Shown piece after piece: positions 1 to 6,548 of a DNA stretch of 7,356 nt (position 1 is its first letter; every line of letters starts with the position of its first letter). The notes below the pieces were generated by a model that worked only from the letters and a program-made list of their open reading frames with translations, had not been told where the DNA came from and made no database searches. The position numbers were made by a program, and so were the translations under genes. The stretch spans positions 1-7,356 of the forward strand of contig QNZV01000096.1 of NCBI GenBank assembly GCA_003978395.1, in the 5' to 3' direction. Source of the DNA: Sulfurovum sp. (lineage in GTDB: Bacteria; Campylobacterota; Campylobacteria; Campylobacterales; Sulfurovaceae).

Positions 1-635
1 TCAATAATATTGGAGCTTAAGGGAGTCCAATAACTTATAGATACATTGGCTTCTCGTAATTGGTCTCCTGTCCATGTATTGCAAGTGTTAAATAGATTAT
101 ATTTATAAATAGAAGGGTAGAATAAATCATCTCTTCCATATCCTTGATAGTGTTCATCTGTTTCTAAATTAAAACTTTTTAAAATACTTAATTCAAGCTT
201 CTCTTTTTCCTCTTTTGAGAGCTTTATATTTTTGATGTATTTAAATCTATTTATATGTTTATAAAAAGAGACATGCATTAAAGAAGGAGTATTTATAAAG
301 AGTGCTTTAATCGAAGTCAAAATTTTAATATCGTTCCATGTAGGTGTATTAAGATAGGTCTCTTTATCTCCCCAACCAAAGGCTAAATATCCCTCTCTTT
401 TTTTAATAAGAGAATTTAGCTCTCTTTTAAGCTCTTTATTTAATCCTCTTGTATGTAGTAAAATATCGGAGTGCATTGTATTGTAGAGAATATAAATATC
501 CTCTGTTTTAATATTTTTTTCCTGTTTGTTTGGTAAAAAAGTTAGTAGATAGGCTGTTGAAAAATAAAGAATAATTATGAATGTGATGAATAGTAAAAAT
601 TTTAAAATAAATTTGATGGTTTTAATAAAAATCAT
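1..635 (-). CDS. DUF2459 (TIGR02117-like) membrane-anchored protein, 3' end cut by window
   Basis: An open frame of 211 codons starts at the ATG complementary to 633-635 and runs off the left edge without a stop. Residues 5-33 are strongly hydrophobic, so the protein is probably anchored in the inner membrane with the rest outside the cytoplasm. The conserved DUF2459 landmarks appear in order: the MHSDILL block (54-60), FGWGD with a following TYLNTPTW (87-100), ALF and LMHVSFY (111-125), YGRDDLFYPS (166-175), LFNTCNTWTG (181-190) and WTPL (203-206). The conserved His, Asp, Cys and Trp suggest an enzyme-like site, but no activity is known to me. Family members usually end soon after the WTP block, so only a short tail should be missing. 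An AGAAG ribosome site lies just upstream of the ATG. It is divergent from the thioredoxin operon. The family call comes from remembered motifs, not a search. Confidence 0.85.
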   Translation of the reverse strand, partial: MIFIKTIKFILKFLLFITFIIILYFSTAYLLTFLPNKQEKNIKTEDIYILYNTMHSDILLHTRGLNKELKRELNSLIKKREGYLAFGWGDKETYLNTPTWNDIKILTSIKALFINTPSLMHVSFYKHINRFKYIKNIKLSKEEKEKLELSILKSFNLETDEHYQGYGRDDLFYPSIYKYNLFNTCNTWTGDQLREANVSISYWTPLSSNII

Positions 636-662
636 TAGAAATCTTCTGTTAAGTTTTATTGC

Positions 663-668
663 TATAAT
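663..668 (+). promoter_or_regulatory. Possible upstream -10 box in divergent region
   Basis: TATAAT preceded by GC is a good match to the sigma-70 -10 of this phylum, where -35 boxes are often absent. It would give a leader of about 100 bases ahead of the thioredoxin gene. The surrounding sequence is extremely AT-rich and also offers TATATT- or TATTAT-like boxes on the minus strand, which the DUF2459 gene would need. Which strand is really used cannot be decided from the sequence. Confidence 0.3.
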
Positions 669-724
669 AATATAAAAATATTAATTTATTCTAAAATAGT
701 AATAATTTGTTAAACTAAAAGGGA

Positions 725-730
725 TATAAT
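725..730 (+). promoter_or_regulatory. -10 box for thioredoxin operon
   Basis: A perfect TATAAT lies 44 bases upstream of the thioredoxin ATG. Transcription would start near 737 and leave a short leader of about 38 bases. No clear -35 box is seen, which is normal for Campylobacterota sigma-70 promoters. It is the most likely promoter for the four-gene operon. Confidence 0.6.
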
Positions 731-740
731 ACTCTCATAC

Positions 741-773
741 AGGAAAAATAAATAGGTAAGAAGGAAAAATAAA
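741..773 (+). repeat. Duplicated 12-mer containing ribosome-site core
   Basis: AGGAAAAATAAA occurs at 741-752 and again, identically, at 762-773, a 21-base period. The second copy holds the real ribosome site (AAGGA at 761-765) just before the thioredoxin ATG at 775. The first copy would sit almost at the 5' end of the predicted mRNA. It is either a small tandem duplication or a standby ribosome contact. Confidence 0.55.
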
Positions 774-774
774 A

Positions 775-1203
775 ATGAGTGTTAAAGTTGTATGTCCGAG
801 TTGTGGAAAAGTAAATAAAATACCTAAAAAAGAGAGCTATGCCAAAGCAAATTGTGGTCACTGTAAAGAGAGTATGTTAAATCGTAAACCTTTAGATGTA
901 GATAAAGAGGATTTGTTACATATTTTAGTAAACAGTGATATTCCTATTGTTGTTGATTTTTGGGCTCCTTGGTGTGGACCATGTGTTCAGATGGCACCTG
1001 CTTATGAAGAGGCATCCAAAATGATGTCTTTACAAGTACAGTTTTTAAAAGTAAATACAGAAGAGCAACAAGCTTTAGGGGCTATGTATGGAATAGAGAG
1101 TATTCCTACAATGATTATTTTTAAAGGTACAAAAGAAGTTGAACGCATCTCTGGTGGTATGAGTGCTGGTCGTTTGGTTAATTGGACAAAACAGTTCGTA
1201 TAA
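775..1203 (+). CDS. trxC: Thioredoxin 2-type, with N-terminal zinc ribbon
   Basis: A 142-residue protein, close to the length of E. coli TrxC. The N-terminus carries two CxxC pairs (Cys7/Cys10 and Cys27/Cys30) that should bind zinc as in thioredoxin 2. The thioredoxin fold follows, with active site FWAPWCGPC (redox cysteines Cys67 and Cys70) and the cis-proline region SIPT (Pro111). Asp61, the usual buried acid, is present. It is expected to be a cytoplasmic thiol-disulfide reductase; there is no signal peptide. The ATG at 775 has AAGGA at 761-765. It is the first gene of an apparent operon, only 11 bases from the GTG of the response regulator. TrxC of enterobacteria is linked to oxidative stress, but its placement before a two-component pair is the notable point here. 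The domain call is secure; the symbol rests on the zinc-ribbon architecture. Confidence 0.93.
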   Translation: MSVKVVCPSCGKVNKIPKKESYAKANCGHCKESMLNRKPLDVDKEDLLHILVNSDIPIVVDFWAPWCGPCVQMAPAYEEASKMMSLQVQFLKVNTEEQQALGAMYGIESIPTMIIFKGTKEVERISGGMSAGRLVNWTKQFV

Positions 1204-1207
1204 AGGA
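1203..1207 (+). promoter_or_regulatory. Ribosome site that fixes the GTG start of the response regulator
   Basis: AAGGA, beginning on the last base of the thioredoxin stop codon, stands 7 bases before the GTG at 1215. The in-frame ATG at 1182 would add 11 residues (MDKTVRIKEVT) that do not belong to the receiver fold and are read from inside the thioredoxin gene. The GTG is therefore preferred, and translation is probably coupled to trxC. Confidence 0.75.
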
Positions 1208-1214
1208 AGTTACA

Positions 1215-1889
1215 GTGGCAAAAGGGAAAATACTATTACTAGAGGATGATGCAAATCTAAATGAGACAATTACAGAATTTTTAGAGGATGAGGGTTATAC
1301 CATATCTAGCTCTTATGATGGGTATGAAGCACAAGATAAAATGTATGAGAGTAAATTTGATTTACTGCTTTTAGATGTAAATACTCCAGGGATTGATGGA
1401 TTTACGTTACTTAAAGAGGCACGAGAGAATGATGTGGTTGCTCCTGCTATTTTTATTACTTCATTGGATGGTGTGGATGATTTGGAAAAAGGATTCAAGA
1501 GTGGATGTGATGATTACATTCGTAAACCTTTTGTCTTGAAAGAGCTTCTTATACGAGTAGAGACGCTTTTGAGACGAGGATTCTTTCATGAATCTACAGA
1601 CTTAATCTCTTTGGGAGATGGGATTAAATACAATACCAAATCAAATGAACTTTTAGTTAATGATGTGGCAGAGACATTAGGAAACAAAGAGTCATCTCTT
1701 TTTAAGCTTTTCATGAAGCATCCTAATGAGGTACTCTCTCATGATAGAATTTATAAAGAGTTGTGGGATTACGATGAAGACCCAAGTGATACAGCTTTAC
1801 GAACATATATTAAAAATATTCGTAAAATTATAGGTAAGGATAGAATTGTCAGTATCAAAAAACAAGGCTACAAATTTACTTCGAAGTAG
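1215..1889 (+). CDS. OmpR/PhoB-family response regulator
   Basis: A 224-residue DNA-binding response regulator, counted from the GTG at 1215. The receiver domain (about 4-120) has the acidic pair (Glu10, Asp11, Asp12), the phosphate-accepting Asp54 in LLLLDVNTPG, the switch Thr82 in FITS and the conserved Lys104 in RKPF. The C-terminal domain (about 130-224) is a winged helix, seen in SHDRIYKELWDYDED, in ALRTYIKNIRKIIG and in the final hairpin IKKQGYKF. It should be phosphorylated by the kinase encoded directly downstream, whose gene overlaps it by 44 bases, and then bind promoter DNA. Spacing from trxC is 11 bases. Family and partner are clear; the target genes and signal cannot be read from the sequence. 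Autoregulation of the operon is common for such regulators, but I see no convincing repeat operator near 700-740. Confidence 0.93.
   Translation: MAKGKILLLEDDANLNETITEFLEDEGYTISSSYDGYEAQDKMYESKFDLLLLDVNTPGIDGFTLLKEARENDVVAPAIFITSLDGVDDLEKGFKSGCDDYIRKPFVLKELLIRVETLLRRGFFHESTDLISLGDGIKYNTKSNELLVNDVAETLGNKESSLFKLFMKHPNEVLSHDRIYKELWDYDEDPSDTALRTYIKNIRKIIGKDRIVSIKKQGYKFTSK
1835..1840 (+). promoter_or_regulatory. Ribosome site deciding the TTG start of the kinase
   Basis: TAAGGA lies 5 bases before the TTG at 1846, inside the response-regulator gene. Upstream in this frame a stop (TAG at 1831) closes the reading frame, and downstream the next ATG/GTG codons fall within the first membrane segment. 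The TTG is thus the only reasonable start. Confidence 0.6.
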
Positions 1890-3057
1890 CGAAAAGAGCT
1901 CGTTAAGAAGATTTTTAGTCCTATACTTTATTTTAGTGGTTATGATATTGTCTCTTTTAGGGACATTTTACTACCAAAGTAAAGAGAAATTAATGTATTC
2001 CAATCAGCGAACTCTACTTTCAAATTATGCTCATGAGCAGATTCAACAGTTGAGACAACTTCATCAAGAGTTTCCTGCAAATACTGTTTACCCAAGAAGT
2101 TCAGAGTTTCGTTCAGCTATTTATGACATAGAGCGTTCTAAAATTTTTTCAACACTTAAGAGTAAAAATATCTATTTTAACAAGGTGTTTTATCGAAAAA
2201 ATGGAGTTATCCGTTTTATGATGTATTTAGATGATTACTATCTTGGTGCAAAATATCTTTTTATTGAAATAGATGAAGATAAAGAGTGGTACAGTAGTGT
2301 TATGAGAGATATATTTATATTGGGTACAATTATATTGATTGTTCTTGGTATTTTTGGTCTTTTCTTTGTAAATCTTTTTTTACGTCCTATGAAAAATTCA
2401 ATTATGCTTTTAGATGACTTTATAAAAGATACCACACATGAACTAAATACGCCGATTTCAGCTATTTTAGCCAATGTTGAGATGATGGATTTAGAGGTAA
2501 TGTCTGAAAAAAACAAAAAGAAATTAGCACGTATTAATATTGCTGCTAAAACGGTTTCTCATCTCTATCAAGATTTGACTTACTTAACTCTTGACCATAA
2601 TCGAAAATCTAAAGATGAGTGGATTGATTTGAAAAAACTTATTGAAGATAGAGTAGAGTACTTTGCTATTTTAGCAGGTTCAAAAAAGCTTACTTTTGAG
2701 TTGAACTTAAACTACTCTACTATTTTTATAGATGGTATTAAAATAGCAAGGGTTATAGACAATCTAATCTCAAATGCCATTAAATATAATAAACGTGGAG
2801 GAAAAATAGAGATTACTCTACGAAAAGATTATTTTTCTATTAAAGATTCAGGTATTGGAATAGAAGCTGAAAAGGTCAATGATATTTTTGAACGCTATAC
2901 ACGTTTTAATAGTTCTGAGGGTGGATTTGGTATTGGTCTAAATATTGTAAAAAGTATTATAGAAGAGTATTCTCTAAAAATATCTGTTAGCTCCATATTA
3001 CAAGAAGGTACAACTATTCGTGTAGATTTTTTAAAAGGAACAGTAGATGATGGATAA
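1846..3057 (+). CDS. Membrane sensor histidine kinase
   Basis: A 403-residue sensor kinase. Membrane helices at about 21-43 and 154-178 enclose a periplasmic segment of about 110 residues (44-153) that I do not recognise. The catalytic part holds the H-box TTHELNTPI with phosphorylated His198, the N-box DNLISNAIKYN (Asn306, Asn310), the G1 box KDSGIGI (Asp334), the F region FERYTRF and the G2 box GGFGIGLNIV (359-368). Only about 20 residues separate the second helix from His198, so there is no room for a normal HAMP domain. It starts at TTG 1846, overlapping the response regulator by 44 bases, and it overlaps the next gene by 11 bases; both overlaps suggest coupled translation. The kinase should control the regulator upstream. 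Its ligand is unknown, but the neighbours (thioredoxin, cytochrome c) hint at a redox or envelope cue; that part is inference. Confidence 0.92.
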   Translation: MSVSKNKATNLLRSSEKSSLRRFLVLYFILVVMILSLLGTFYYQSKEKLMYSNQRTLLSNYAHEQIQQLRQLHQEFPANTVYPRSSEFRSAIYDIERSKIFSTLKSKNIYFNKVFYRKNGVIRFMMYLDDYYLGAKYLFIEIDEDKEWYSSVMRDIFILGTIILIVLGIFGLFFVNLFLRPMKNSIMLLDDFIKDTTHELNTPISAILANVEMMDLEVMSEKNKKKLARINIAAKTVSHLYQDLTYLTLDHNRKSKDEWIDLKKLIEDRVEYFAILAGSKKLTFELNLNYSTIFIDGIKIARVIDNLISNAIKYNKRGGKIEITLRKDYFSIKDSGIGIEAEKVNDIFERYTRFNSSEGGFGIGLNIVKSIIEEYSLKISVSSILQEGTTIRVDFLKGTVDDG

Positions 3058-3397
3058 AATAATAGTACTACTCCTGTTAACTTTGAGTTTAACAGGTAAA
3101 GAGATAAGTAACACTCACGAGGTATACAAAAAACATTGTATACCTTGTCATGAACATTTACCTTATTCACTAGAGAAGATATATATGCTCTATTTGAAAA
3201 CATTTTCAGGAGAGTTAACCTTTAAAGCTTCTTTGAAAGCATTTCTGAAAAGCCCAATGGAAGAGACCTCGGTTATGCCTGATGAGTGGATTGAGAACTT
3301 TTCAGTTAAAGAGAAGACGATTTTGACAGATAAAGAGCTAGATAAAGCAATTAACAGCTATTGGGAACTCTATGATGTTCGTAATAAATTGAGGTAA
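3047..3397 (+). CDS. Small exported monohaem cytochrome c-like protein
   Basis: A 116-residue protein. Residues 5-16 are hydrophobic after a Lys, giving a short signal peptide with likely cleavage near residue 17-20; no lipobox cysteine is present. The mature part has a single haem c site, HCIPCH (Cys31, Cys34, His35). Met77 in SVMPDEW is the best candidate for the second iron ligand. The rest is helical (for example KELDKAINSYWELY). It would be a periplasmic electron carrier or haem sensor. The ATG at 3047 has AAGGA at 3035-3039, seven bases away, and overlaps the kinase stop by 11 bases; a second ATG follows at 3050. It appears to close the operon begun by trxC. A haem protein translated with a sensor kinase may modify or relay the kinase's signal, but its partner is not shown. 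The spacing between CxxCH and Met fits a small class I-like fold, though no close family name comes to mind. Confidence 0.82.
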   Translation: MMDKIIVLLLLTLSLTGKEISNTHEVYKKHCIPCHEHLPYSLEKIYMLYLKTFSGELTFKASLKAFLKSPMEETSVMPDEWIENFSVKEKTILTDKELDKAINSYWELYDVRNKLR

Positions 3398-3411
3398 CAG
3401 CAAAGTTTAGC

Positions 3412-3417
3412 TAGAAT
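3412..3417 (+). promoter_or_regulatory. Candidate -10 box for metG
   Basis: TAGAAT in the 79-base gap before metG, preceded by a T-rich stretch, would give a start near 3424 and a leader of about 53 bases. The gap has no GC-rich terminator; the AT-only palindrome AATATT/AATATT at 3415-3431 is too weak to end transcription reliably. metG could therefore receive read-through from the upstream operon as well. Confidence 0.4.
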
Positions 3418-3476
3418 ATTCAAAAAATATTACTTTATCGTAATTTAAACTCATTTGTTTAAGGGAATACTTCTAA

Positions 3477-5447
3477 ATGTCTTGTAAAAAATCATATATA
3501 ACCACACCTATCTATTATGTTAACGATGTTGCCCATATTGGTCATGCGTATACTACTATTATTGCCGATACTTTGGCTCGTTATGCTCGTTTAATTGGCG
3601 AAGATACTTATTTTTTGACTGGAACAGATGAACACGGTCAGAAAATTGAAGAGTCAGCAAAAATCAGAGGGCGTGAGCCACAAGAGTATGCAGATGAAAT
3701 TTCTGGAAAATTTAGAGACCTTTGGGATGAGTTTGACATATCTTATGATAAATTTATCCGAACAACCGATGTCGACCATAAAAAAGGGGTTCAAAAAGCC
3801 TTCTCTGTAATGCATAAAAATGGCGATGTCTATAAAGATACTTACCAAGGTCACTACTGTATCTCTTGTGAGACTTTTTTCCCTGAACTTCAACTTGTTG
3901 ATGGCGAATTTTGTCCTGATTGTGGTAAATCAACTTCAGTAGTAGAAGAGGAGAGTTACTTCTTTAAACTCTCTGCTTACGAAGATAGATTATTAAAATG
4001 GTATGAAGAGAATCCAAACTGTATCTTGCCAAAGAGTAAAAGAAATGAAGTTATACGTTTTGTAGAGGGTGGCTTAAATGACCTATCTATTACACGAACC
4101 TCTTTTGATTGGGGTGTAAAGCTTCCATCAGAATTTAATGAGCCAAAACATGTTATGTATGTTTGGCTTGATGCGTTGATGAACTATATTACAGCACTTG
4201 GTTATGGAACAGACGATAAAAATATGGATTATTGGCCTGCTAGAGTTCACCTTATTGGTAAAGATATTTTACGTTTTCACGCTATCTACTGGCCAGCATT
4301 TTTAATGAGTTTAGATTTACCACTTCCAAAACATATTGGTGCTCATGGTTGGTGGACACGTAATGGCGAAAAAATGTCTAAATCAAAAGGTAATGTGGTT
4401 AACCCAAAAGAGGTTGCAGATGCGTATGGTTTAGAGAATTTCCGTTATTTTATGCTTCGTGAAGTTCCATTTGGTGGAGATGGAGATTTCTCTCAACGTG
4501 CATTGATGGATAGAATTAACTCTGATTTAGGTAATGACCTTGGAAATTTACTTAATCGTCTTATTGGAATGAGTGGAAAATATTTTGAGGGTAGGGTAGA
4601 GTCAGAGTTGGTATCTAAATATTATCAAGCAGAGTTAGATGAGGTTCAAACGTACATGGATAAACTTGAACCTTTTATCTTTGAACTACAACTTCATAGA
4701 TTTTTAGAAGAGCTTTGGAGACCGTTAACAGTAGCCAATCGAGCGATTGATAAGTATCAGCCATGGACAATGATAAAAGAGGGTAAAACTGAAGAGACAA
4801 TGGCTCTGAATGGACTAATTGCTACGATTTTAGCAAAAGTTTCTTTGATGCTTCATGCTGTAATGCCAAAGACAACAACGATTATCATAGAAGCACTTGG
4901 TTTTGAAGTTACTACCGAGAATTTTGAAAAATATATTCGTAACAATGAAATATTATCTCCATTTACTATTACAAAACGAGACCCTCTTTTCCCAAGAATA
5001 GAAGAGGAGCTTTTGGTGGACGCTCGTTTAGAAGCTATAAAAAAAGAGAAAGAAGAAGCCGAAGCAAAAAAAGCAAAACTCAAAGAGGCAAAGAAAAATG
5101 GTACAACCACTGAGGGTGTAGCATTGATTGGAATCGACCAATTCTTCCAAACTTCTTTGAAAATAGGAACTGTTGTTCAAGCCGAAGAGGTAGTAAAGAG
5201 TAAAAAATTGCTCTTGCTTCAAGTAGATATTGGCGAAGAGTATAATAGACAAGTCGTAGCAGGAATCAAAGAGTGGTACTCGGCTGAAGATATTTTAAAT
5301 ACACAAGTTTGTGTGGTTGCTAACTTAAAACCTGCTAAACTCATGGGAATGAAATCCGAAGGTATGCTTCTTGCTGCTAAAGATGCAGATGGTTTATGTT
5401 TGATTCGTCCTGAAAAACCAAAAACAAATGGTACGCCAATAAGCTAA
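3477..5447 (+). CDS. metG: Methionyl-tRNA synthetase with C-terminal tRNA-binding domain
   Basis: A 656-residue class I aminoacyl-tRNA synthetase that charges tRNA-Met with methionine in the cytoplasm. The N-terminal catalytic core starts with TTPIYYVNDVAHIGHAYT (HIGH at 20-23). The connective domain has one zinc knuckle of two CxxC pairs (Cys128/131 and Cys146/149). KMSKS is at 299-303. An alpha-helical anticodon-binding domain covers about 350-510. A Lys/Glu/Ala-rich linker (about 508-542) joins it to an OB-fold tRNA-binding domain (about 553-650, with LKIGTV, VVAGIKEWY and KLMGMKSEGM). This is the dimeric layout with C-terminal domain seen in many bacteria. The ATG at 3477 has AAGGGA at 3461-3466, 10 bases away. 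The next gene follows after 24 bases and is probably co-transcribed. Length and motifs look complete; no defect was seen. Confidence 0.98.
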   Translation: MSCKKSYITTPIYYVNDVAHIGHAYTTIIADTLARYARLIGEDTYFLTGTDEHGQKIEESAKIRGREPQEYADEISGKFRDLWDEFDISYDKFIRTTDVDHKKGVQKAFSVMHKNGDVYKDTYQGHYCISCETFFPELQLVDGEFCPDCGKSTSVVEEESYFFKLSAYEDRLLKWYEENPNCILPKSKRNEVIRFVEGGLNDLSITRTSFDWGVKLPSEFNEPKHVMYVWLDALMNYITALGYGTDDKNMDYWPARVHLIGKDILRFHAIYWPAFLMSLDLPLPKHIGAHGWWTRNGEKMSKSKGNVVNPKEVADAYGLENFRYFMLREVPFGGDGDFSQRALMDRINSDLGNDLGNLLNRLIGMSGKYFEGRVESELVSKYYQAELDEVQTYMDKLEPFIFELQLHRFLEELWRPLTVANRAIDKYQPWTMIKEGKTEETMALNGLIATILAKVSLMLHAVMPKTTTIIIEALGFEVTTENFEKYIRNNEILSPFTITKRDPLFPRIEEELLVDARLEAIKKEKEEAEAKKAKLKEAKKNGTTTEGVALIGIDQFFQTSLKIGTVVQAEEVVKSKKLLLLQVDIGEEYNRQVVAGIKEWYSAEDILNTQVCVVANLKPAKLMGMKSEGMLLAAKDADGLCLIRPEKPKTNGTPIS

Positions 5448-5471
5448 ATAATACGAAGGTTAAAAACGTAG

Positions 5472-6452
5472 ATGAAAATAGAAGATTTATTAAACCTCAC
5501 TGCAGGTACAATGTTTACAGAGCCAACCATCACAGCGATAAACTCTGTAACAGTTTATCCCTCAAAAGTTGAGCAAGGAGATTTATTTATCTCCAACGAT
5601 AAAGAAGAGATTGAATCTGCAATAGCTAATGGTGCTTATGCTATTGTTTTTTCAGATAAAGATATAGAGGTTACAGACAACGAAATAGCTTGGATTCAAG
5701 TAAAAAAGATAGAATATGCTGCATTTAAGATTATTCGTTATGTTTTAATCTCACGAGAGGCTAGTTTCTATCTCTTTAGTGAGCATGAACTCTCATTTAT
5801 GAAGATGATAGTCACTAAAAAGTCAAATCTTGATATTTTGCCAAATGATTGGCGAAAGATGTTCGAGAAGATTTTAAACTCTGACTCAAAAATGTTTATT
5901 GGTACAGATGATATATTGATGAAGATGATTAAGCCTGATGTGGCTATTTTAAATAAAGAGGCAAGTTGTGAGATTATTACAGATACTCTCTTTAAAGTGA
6001 CCTTTAAAATTAACAGTTATATCTATCAAGAAAAAGATATTACCCCTTTTCATGTAGATATTTTACAACGAGTAGTAGAGTTTTGTGATTTACACCATTT
6101 CCCTTACGACTTGGATAGAGTTCGATACACAAAACATTTTGTACCTGTATTTATTGATGGTTTTTTAAATGTTATGAATCCTAGTAAAAGTGATAAAGTA
6201 GCTATCTTTACTGACAATTTGCAAGATATTTATAAAGCTCGAGAGTATGTACGATACAACGGTGCATGGGTAAAAACCATTGTTCTAACCCCACCAAAAA
6301 CAAAAGTAGATGGTGTTGATCGACCAAATTGGTATGTAGATGTAGATGAAGCACGAGATTTATTAAAAAATGCCTATTTCAACTACGCCTTTGTCTATGC
6401 GTTAGACAAAACCATGCTTCCAAAAATTAAAGAGGAATATACTCTCTTTTAA
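5472..6452 (+). CDS. Mur ligase-like protein lacking the ATP-binding loop
   Basis: A 326-residue protein without signal peptide or membrane helix. Residues 1-95 resemble the N-terminal UDP-binding domain of MurE/MurF: KVEQGDLFIS, then IESAIANGAYAIVFSDKDI, then WIQVKKIEYAAFKIIRY. Where a Mur ligase carries its GxxGKT/S loop (about 97-112) this protein has YLFSEHELSFMKMI, with no Gly-Lys-Thr. The central domain would be shortened; a strand pair at LFKVTFKINSYIY (173-185) and the later DILQRVVEFCDLHHFPYDLDRV followed by HFVPVFIDGFLNVM echo the Mur central/C-terminal junction. It is therefore probably not a ligase, and may be a structural or regulatory relative of cell-wall enzymes. The start ATG has GAAGG at 5455-5459, a long 12 bases away. 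It follows metG by 24 bases, likely in one transcript. The Mur relationship is inferred from pattern; the function is unknown. Confidence 0.75.
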   Translation: MKIEDLLNLTAGTMFTEPTITAINSVTVYPSKVEQGDLFISNDKEEIESAIANGAYAIVFSDKDIEVTDNEIAWIQVKKIEYAAFKIIRYVLISREASFYLFSEHELSFMKMIVTKKSNLDILPNDWRKMFEKILNSDSKMFIGTDDILMKMIKPDVAILNKEASCEIITDTLFKVTFKINSYIYQEKDITPFHVDILQRVVEFCDLHHFPYDLDRVRYTKHFVPVFIDGFLNVMNPSKSDKVAIFTDNLQDIYKAREYVRYNGAWVKTIVLTPPKTKVDGVDRPNWYVDVDEARDLLKNAYFNYAFVYALDKTMLPKIKEEYTLF

Positions 6453-6456
6453 TTTT
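6423..6456 (+). terminator. AT-rich hairpin over the stop codon of the Mur-like gene
   Basis: AAAATTAAAGAG (6423-6434) pairs with CTCTTTTAATTTT (6444-6456), a 12-pair stem with one bulged T and a 9-base loop. It spans the stop codon TAA at 6450-6452. The right arm is T-rich, so it may work as a weak factor-independent terminator for metG and the Mur-like gene, but it has few GC pairs and no pure T run after the stem. It could also only protect the mRNA end. Confidence 0.4.
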
Positions 6457-6460
6457 ATGC

Positions 6461-6466
6461 TACAAT
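6461..6466 (+). promoter_or_regulatory. Possible distal -10 box before the FtsH-like gene
   Basis: TACAAT preceded by ATGC and followed by TTTAT is a fair match to the phylum's -10 consensus. It would start an RNA near 6473, about 130 bases before the FtsH-like ATG. That leader would include both arms of the inverted repeat that ends at the ribosome site. Confidence 0.35.
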
Positions 6467-6548
6467 TTATATAAACTTGAATAATATTTTTAAGAGCCTT
6501 ATCTGTTACTAAAACGTGAGGTTCGACGTTTAAATAAGTAGCCTTAAC

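Noticed and set aside
1182..1214. Upstream ATG start for the response regulator, 11 residues longer
   Set aside because: The added residues are read from inside the thioredoxin gene, do not fit the receiver fold, and the GTG at 1215 has a well-placed AAGGA.
3412..3431. AATATT...AATATT palindrome after the cytochrome gene as a terminator
   Set aside because: The stem is six AT pairs only and has no T run after it; it also overlaps the better-supported -10 box.
4853..5252. Minus-strand open frames rich in Phe, Ser and Lys opposite metG
   Set aside because: They are the antisense of the Lys/Glu-rich linker of metG, lack ribosome sites and have biased composition expected of a shadow frame.
6493..6547. 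Direct repeat AGCCTTA seen twice
   Set aside because: Seven bases shared in AT-rich sequence with no further copies; compatible with chance.
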